Shown here in pieces: positions 57,757 through 64,000 of a stretch of DNA of 64,000 nt (position 1 is its first letter; every line of letters begins with the position of its first letter). The notes under the pieces are model-generated. The model searched no databases, had not been told where the DNA came from, and saw only the letters and a list, made by a program, of their open reading frames with translations. The DNA lies in assembly GCA_015501585.1 (NCBI GenBank), contig JADNRY010000238.1, forward strand, positions 31,467 to 95,466, given 5' to 3'. Source of the stretch: Rhodocollybia butyracea (Eukaryota; Basidiomycota; Agaricomycetes; Agaricales; Omphalotaceae). Made by a program: the position numbers and the translations under genes.

Positions 57757-58832
57757 TGTAGAGAGACTTGTAGTTCGAGGAAAAGTTTTCTGAGAACTGG
57801 GTCTTGAAATGTTTTTCGCGGACGCTTTTATAGGTTAATGTCTTAGAGCGACGGAGTCCTACGGGTCCCCGGCGCGTTCTGAAACCCAAGTGCTCAACTG
57901 AGGACAGTTGATATCATTAGTTTGGGGGAGGGAAGCGCATGGTGCCAAGACACCATAGCTCCAGGCAGTCCACCATCACGAGGAGAATTTTGAATTTATT
58001 CAACGACATCTATGACCAAAATAGGAACCATAACATTGCTCAACAAAAGGGAGAACACTAGGCAAAACATAAAGCGAACGCTTAAAGAGTATTAGAAGCG
58101 GCACGGGGAAACCTAACGCAGGTACCTCACTGCGATAATTCTCCGGAAAACAAAAACGCTAGGAAAAACCTTACACCCATAATATTGAGCATCAATGGAT
58201 TTCATTTTGACGGTCATCACTATGCCCTAAACAGGACCTGATCCAAGATTGGATGTTGTATTGAAAGAATGTCAATATCTAGGGAAAGATTGCATCACAC
58301 CCAGCTTACTTAGGGATGATAAGTCTTCTCTAGGCTTTCCCTCGAAGACTTGATTACACCGTTAACGAACCATATAGGTTCCCAAGGGCGGGAATTCGAG
58401 TCATAAAAAGCTTTCCGCGAGTATACTCTAACATGCTACACAGAGCTGGTACGGTACTCAAGGAAAAACTTATGCTATTATAACAAAACTCTCGAGAATA
58501 GGCGATCGCGCTGAAAGCCTTCCCGAGAATTCAACTTATGAAAACTTAAGACTTAGGAAAGTCACTCGAGTATGATAGGTACACGTTTGACCCGAAGGTC
58601 TTGTTATTTTATAGGCTTTAGTCTACTATATTCTAAAGGTGCCTATATACCTAAAGAATACTACGATACTGCCCCAGAGAGGGGAGACAATAGAGAAATC
58701 CCCATGCGAGGGGCGAGCAACAAAACACAATATAAAAAGAAAAATTATTTAACGTCCGAGGACGAACAGCAATGCCCACGGCAGACCCAGACCCGAGAAG
58801 ACCACAAACTTAGGAGGAGTGATCTTGGCATC
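57757..58832. other. Region between the two antisense genes, with internal PPT copy
   Basis: No gene. It probably holds the promoter of gene B (just right of 57756), the 3' untranslated region of gene A and, at 57913-57930, the second copy of the polypurine tract. Confidence 0.5.
57913..57930 (+). promoter_or_regulatory. Internal copy of the polypurine tract
   Basis: ATCATTAGTTTGGGGGAG is identical to 62141-62158, the tract that precedes the 3' LTR, and the similarity extends a few bases upstream (GGACAGTTGAT against GGACGGTCAG). It is followed by GGAAGCGCATGG, not by LTR sequence. Confidence 0.7.
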
Positions 58833-61692
58833 TTACGATGTCTCAACTCCCTCCATAAGTTCGTCCTGGGCTTCATCCCGGTCACCGCCAGACGACGTAC
58901 GAAGAGAACGAGGACTCCCGCGAGGACTAACCATGACCGGCGACTGTTCACCTCGAGGACTCCCTGGAGAAAGAATGACCGAATCTTCCACTGGAAGACT
59001 GGTTGTTGAACGAGTTGGAGAGTCCAGAGGAGGAGTAGTAGCCGGAGGGACTTCGAGCGTATCCTCGGGAACAGACTCATCGGGCGCTGGAACAACGGCG
59101 ACTCGGATGTTCTTGCTAAGGAACTGTTCATACCGTTCATTAGTCTTGAAACGGAAGTCCGAGTCCCATCCCATGAAGGAGCACAAAAAGCTCCAGTGCG
59201 TGAGGTCCAACTGGTTCTCGGGGAATGTTGGAACATAGGATTCCACGAAAACGAGCGGGTCCTTGCCAATGTGACGGAGCTCCTGAACTTCGCTCTGCAG
59301 AGAGGTAAACAGCTTCTCGACCGTGCGGTTGAGTTGGTTGCGGGTCTCGATGGCAGCGTCATAAGCCTCGCGAATACGAAGGACAGTGCTGACTTGCCGG
59401 GCCACGTCTATGATAATGTTAGTTAGTAGGAAGTCAGGAAGCATTAATTAGTACTCACTAATCGGTGCGTTCTCTGCCGACTTGTACGTATTGTTGAGCA
59501 CCTCGACTAGTTCCGGCACACGAAAGGTGTCTGAACAAGGTTGGTGCGACGTAGCACAGTTTGGACATCCAGTCCCATACTTACGGTTACCGTGTTCGTC
59601 ACAGGCATACGAGCAGTCCGGCTTATCCTGCTTATCCTCTCCCTTGGTACCCTTGGTACGGCGACCGCCACACTGGATGCAAGGGTTCTCACGGATAACA
59701 GCCGGAGTCTGAAAATCATGTTAAAATCTAAATTATCGATAAACTGAAAACTTACTCGACACAATGCGCGGTTCGCTCGGACAAAGTCCAACCAAGACAT
59801 TTGGTGATCGCCCGTGCTGAGTGCAGGAAGATCCTTGAAGGCATCTAACTCAGGAGTAAGGCCCCAAGTGAGCTCAGCCTTAAAGAGTTCCTTTGGCTTC
59901 TGCAATAAAAAGGCCGAAGCGTTAGTCTTGAAGGGTAGAGAAAAACGGAATAGAACTTACTTGGGTCCCCTTGGGGACAATCTCGTCAAAAGACGGCAGA
60001 TCCATGGCATCACGCTCGAAACGAACAATCACGGTGCGGTATTCTCGAGATCCACTCTTTGCAAACTCTTTGGATGATTGTGCAGCGAGTCTCTTGAAGA
60101 TGTTGTCGAGGTCAACGTTTCCCACATCTCCCTCGGGAACAAGGAAAACCAAGTTCTCGGGCGGAGTATGCACAGGTGTAGGCTCACGAGAAGACTCCGC
60201 AAGTGGGGCCCCCTTGATCTTAGAACTGGAAGCCACGGGAACGGGGATCTCGACAACCGGATTGGACTTCTTGACAGTCTTGAGTTTAGGAGCGGGACGA
60301 GGGACAGGAAGGGATGCAGCCTCGATTTCTTCCGTGGGCTCATTCTGACGTTTGCGTTTCAGTTTGGGCTAGGAAAAATGAGACAGTCAGAATCCGGGAA
60401 AAGAGAAAGGAGAGTAGGAACTCACGGTGATCACGGAGGGGTCCCCCTCTTTGCCTTTGCCTTTGCCTTTCGGCTCTACTATCCTATCCTTTCCTTTAGT
60501 CGAGACTGAAGCATTGCTCCCTCTCGCCGGACCTTTTGCTTTCAGAGCCTTCGAGGTCATCGAAGGTCTGGTCGCCGAACTAGTTGCCAATTTAGATGTG
60601 ACAGTCGCTGGTTTAGCCTTGGGCTCAGCTTTCACTTTGACCTCAGCCTTTGAGGGAAGTGGAGGTTTAGACGACGTCTTCTTGGCGACTGTAGCACTGC
60701 GAGTAGAATGACGAGGGATCTTGCGGGATTCCGAGGAGTCCTAAAAAGAAATATTAAAAGTTAAAAGGATAACGATATAAATAAAACGGGGAAAAGGTAC
60801 CTCTGAGTTCACGGAAATAGCCTCGTAAGGCGATGCCCTGTCCTCGGAAGGACCGTCTTCATCTGAGGCTTCTTCCTCCTCCTCCTCGTCGGTAGGTTCA
60901 CCGGTGTCCAGCCGACTAAAGTGGAGGTCACCTTGAGTTAATAACCACGCCGATTCACGACATCCCTGGTCAAAAGGGAGAGGAATGGGAAGGTCGGGTG
61001 TCTGTCCGCGATGGAGGGCGCTTGCCTAGGAAAAGTTAATAAAAAGAAAAGATAAAGTTAGGGCGAGCCACGTACCAGGATCCGGTCAATAAGAGCCCCA
61101 TCCAAGTACCAGCTTGGTTCCGTGTCGTTGAGCTGTAAAGCACTTCGGACAGCGGCGGAAAGGCGTTGGGCAGCAGCAAAAATGCCTTCGATAATTAAAG
61201 GAACATTCTTACGTCCCACAACATGGGTACGGAGGAATTTCTATCATAACATAAGATAATACGTTAATAAAGGACAAAAAGGGGGCTTACCAGTCGATTA
61301 GCGAGAGCAATAAAACTGGTACGGTATTCTTTAGCCTTGGGCAAAGACGGAGTCCACTCGGGGTCCTTGGCTGCCTCGAAGAGTTGAGGGTTAAAGCGTT
61401 GCTGAACAGCAGTAGCACAGGCCCATATCATCCGTGCAGAATAAGCCGAGGGGACGTCCCTTTTGTCGAAACCAAGACCCCCGGGTTGTTGGAAAAAGAA
61501 AGAATTGGTTTGCGTAGCGTCGGCGGCATTGTCGAATCTCGCAACAAGATGGCTGGCCAGTTCATAGAAGGATGGAAGTACGCTTTTAAAGTCATCTAGA
61601 ATGTCCGAGGAATCGTCTTCACATGTTATGGACAAGTACATATCGACGAGCGAGTCGGGAAGAAGGTCACACTGCTCTCGGTCGGCAAGCAT
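58833..61692 (-). CDS. Antisense gene A: spliced accessory gene with Cys cluster (about 827 aa)
   Basis: Minus-strand gene from ATG 61692 to the stop at 58833. Proposed exons: 61291-61692, 61076-61240, 60801-61025, 60426-60740, 59961-60368, 59756-59899, 59459-59708, 58833-59407. Seven introns of 47-61 nt, all GT-AG, keep phase. The N-terminus is helical (SVLPSFYELASHLVARFD). Exon 3 ends in an acidic run (DEEEEEEASDEDG). Exons 4-5 are Lys/Ser-rich with KLKRKRQ as a nuclear-signal candidate. Exon 7 has a cysteine cluster CIQC...CSYAC...CPNC...C (about 59530-59690) likely to bind zinc. Exon 8 has a coiled segment (IREAYDAAIETRNQLNR) and a Ser/Pro-rich tail. A possible extra intron (59507-59584) is in phase either way; leaving it in completes the cluster. 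No family recognised; I infer nuclear, nucleic-acid-related function. Confidence 0.75.
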
Positions 61693-62140
61693 GGTGGTAA
61701 GAGACGATGATGGGACTTGTTGAAAATTTCCAACATTGTCTTATTAATAGGTCATTGCCCGAAGCCGTAGCCGAAGTGACCGGCATCTGTCTTAAGACGT
61801 AAAACAAACATATCACAAAATACGAATGTGATAGAGGCGTTTTCAGAGTTCTCGGAGACTTAACACGTTAAACTTAAAAGAAAATGTTATCGAGGAAATG
61901 ATTGGAACCCCCAATCAGGAGTCTAGGCGCCCGCGGCATATGTTGTCTTGTAGATCAATTCAATTGTTGACACCTGATTCACATAAGCGCCCGACGTCGA
62001 GAATGATCCCAGTTAAACTTAGGGGTAGTACGTCCAGACTAGTCCGCGGGAAAGGAATTAGAATGCTAAATGCCGAGAACATAAAAGGGATTGCTAGCAG
62101 AGTCGATCCTAGGCTTGGTGGGCTGACCGGGGACGGTCAG
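61693..62140. other. Promoter side of gene A, before the 3' PPT
   Basis: No gene recognised. It must contain the promoter of antisense gene A unless that gene is transcribed from the 3' LTR in reverse. Confidence 0.4.
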
Positions 62141-62159
62141 ATCATTAGTTTGGGGGAGA
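62141..62159 (+). promoter_or_regulatory. 3' polypurine tract
   Basis: TTTGGGGGAGA directly precedes the 3' LTR, the position of the plus-strand primer in LTR elements. Confidence 0.85.
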
Positions 62160-64000
62160 TATTAGGCCTAAAATTGGCCTAAGGCGTGTAACCGTACATT
62201 TTGACACTTTGTACGTGTTATACAATGCAATAAGAGAGTTATACGGAGCCCGAGCGTGATAGCTGTTGCCGAGGCAAAGAACTTAACAATAATACTCAGC
62301 GAGCCGTGAAGGTACGCCCACAAGCGTAGCCTAGAGCCAAGCTAGCGAGGATACCTGGGCTGCCCGGAGATGTGACGCTAGACGGTCAATCTAGTTATAC
62401 CCAAGAGTGTATACTCTCTAAACTACAGGACATCTCGAAGCGGGATAAGTACTAAGCCAACGCGTTACTCGAGGGAAGGAATTATGAGGGAAGGCATCCC
62501 TCGCACTAAGACCCCCAACGAGCTATGTTAAGATGTGGACTTTACAGTCCGTAACAATGGACCAGAACAATCCCGAGGGAAACCGTAGAGGTCTATTCGC
62601 GGCACCGGTCGCGACCGTGAGGACGGTAGAAACATGCTTAGCGGACCTACGGAAAGCTACGCGCCGGGATAGCCTTGGCAAATCGAAACATTTGATCTTA
62701 GAAATCATACACGGAAGGTCTTATCCGTTAAAGCCGACTATCGGGAATCACTTGTACATACTCAGCGCAGTTGCTCGAGATTATCATAAGTGGTGTCGTT
62801 GGAAAGCTAGATAACAGGTCTTCTCGAGAGAATGTTAATCACACTCAGGATGGACAGAACTATCCGAGGAATAGAATGAAACTCACCCAAGGGAAACCGG
62901 GCGGCGAGTGATCATGAAGCGTAAAGGTACTCCTGACCCCGGAGAATTGTGGAGTAATCGGAGAAACCTCGCTCGGATCAAAACACTCTAAAACTATGTT
63001 AATCCTCACGAAATCATATTTTACCTCTAATATATACCCAAGAATGGACTATTTCTTTATCGTGTGTACCATATATAGGCTGGAGTTTCCTTTCCGAGCC
63101 AGATTCCTCTGTTCCACTCTCTTTCCGTCTCTCTCCGTGTCTGTTTCATCTATTTTTCGTATTAAACTCTCTCTACTCAGTATATAAGCCAGATATATTT
63201 ATTCAATAAGACAAGTTTCTTGCCCTCGACTTGACCGCTAAGACCAGTGCTCCGTAGAACGTCCCCACGGGATCAGTAGCGTGACGCCTCCTGACTTGGT
63301 TATCTTAAGAAAGTAATAAACTTCACGCGCTTCGCAAAGCCCATTTATATCTTGATCGAATTTAAGTGTGTAGAGTTCTCTCGAACTCCAGATCAACTCA
63401 AATCTAGTTGCTTCCTTAGAGGGGACGGCTTTCTAGTAAGGGATTATTCGGCTCCAGAGTGAGGGTTCCTTAGTTGACTTCTTCACGAAGTTAGACGAGC
63501 CACTAAGATTGTGGTACGAGTTCCTAGTGATTAAGTTCACTCACAATATCGTAGCTTGGCCCAGAGTTTGGTCGAGGACTTTACGGCGTCACAGCAGCTA
63601 GTGCCAGAGTTTGCCTAGGGTTGTTGACAAACCTCGAGATTACTATTCTAGCTAGAGCCAGAGTTTGCCTAGGAGAATCTTAGTTTCGTTGTATTGGTTT
63701 TGGTTTTGGTTAATTGATTTGGACATACATACCCGGTTCCCTCGTACACTCGTACACCTCAACTAGGCTTCTCTCGACTTAGTTCTAAGAGTTGTCTAAG
63801 CTTAGTTACCCACGTTAGCGCTACAGTCTTGAACCTGGAGCAGTCGCGCGCGTACATCCGATATTACAAAGCTTTCCCTCGGGGAATCTCTGACAACCCG
63901 CCCTCGCTCCCTTACATATCGATAGTCTGGTTAGGTGCGGTAGTGTTTTTGTTAGGTTGTTTTATAGCACCTTTCGCATACCTACACGTAAATACCCAAA
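62160..64000 (+). repeat. 3' LTR, missing its last two bases
   Basis: Begins TATTAGGCC and follows the 5' LTR at an offset of 16146, or 16147 after a one-base insertion near 63429. The window ends at CCCAAA; TA is expected next. Confidence 0.92.

Larger units (their letters stand above)
46014..64000 (+). mobile_element. Young, large Ty3-type LTR retrotransposon with antisense accessory genes
   Basis: Full element apart from the last two bases of the 3' LTR, expected length about 17,989 bp. Order: 5' LTR, primer site, gag, protease, RT-RNaseH-integrase, a 6.5-kb region with two minus-strand genes, polypurine tract, 3' LTR. RNase H before integrase places it in the Ty3 group (Metaviridae). All sense ORFs are intact. 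By eye the LTRs differ by two substitutions (near 47080 and 47090) and one indel (near 47283), so insertion is very recent and the element is probably still active. It inserted about 350 bp downstream of the hypothetical gene at 45155-45667; the target duplication cannot be checked because the right flank is outside the window. Confidence 0.95.

Noticed and set aside
59507..59584. Extra intron in antisense gene A
   Set aside because: GTAAGT and AG are present and phase is kept, but removal would delete part of the cysteine cluster; left as possible alternative splicing.

Overview
The window reads as nuclear DNA of a basidiomycete fungus, most likely an agaricomycete. The signs are short (about 50-60 nt) GT-AG introns, DUF6532-type genes, an F-box gene of the basidiomycete type, and remnants of KDZ and Plavaka transposases, which are characteristic of mushroom-forming fungi. 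It is a transposon-dense region: few host genes look intact and most of the sequence is nested mobile elements.

Layout. 1-1616: decayed KDZ transposase running off the left edge. 1922-12137: a 10.2-kb CACTA-type element recognised by its termini and subterminal repeats. No transposase is visible in it and it is filled with secondary insertions (a palindromic foldback element, a long-TIR element in a TA site, a LINE tail, an eroded gag, another inverted-repeat element with a second foldback copy inside). 12150-18115: a broken DUF6532 gene, a truncated LTR and a spliced DUF6532 gene, all on the minus strand. 20265-21208: a GTAGAG-rich inverted-repeat element. 23661-32744: a probable Plavaka element whose transposase gene is split by a third foldback copy and by a PIF/Harbinger element; both insertions have clean target duplications and removing them restores the reading frame. 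The same interval holds an array of eight small hairpins with a constant loop and co-varying stems (25493-25806). 33244-45667: a small coiled-coil gene, an F-box pseudogene, a protein-kinase pseudogene split by a 1.36-kb palindrome that carries part of the gene itself, a Cys-cluster gene and fragments.

46014-64000: an almost complete, very young LTR retrotransposon of Ty3 type (about 18 kb; two 1842-bp LTRs differing at three sites by eye; the last two bases of the 3' LTR lie outside the window). It is the most interesting object here. Gag, protease and RT-RNaseH-integrase lie in three successive -1 frames. Each junction carries a correctly phased slippery heptamer (GGGAAAC, GGGAAAT) close to the stop codon, so the element appears to make Gag, Gag-Pro and Gag-Pro-Pol by two consecutive -1 frameshifts. 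The leader from the LTR TATA box to the gag ATG (about 1.4 kb) contains no ATG in any frame. Between pol and the 3' LTR are 6.5 kb holding two antisense genes with multiple introns (predicted 446 and about 827 aa) whose exons all join in phase, with a second polypurine-tract copy between them. Introns in this orientation are not removed from the genomic sense RNA, so they survive reverse transcription; a mobile element carrying spliced antisense accessory genes is the best candidate for an undescribed system in this window.

No rRNA, tRNA or CRISPR array was recognised. Exon limits were placed by hand from splice motifs and reading frame.
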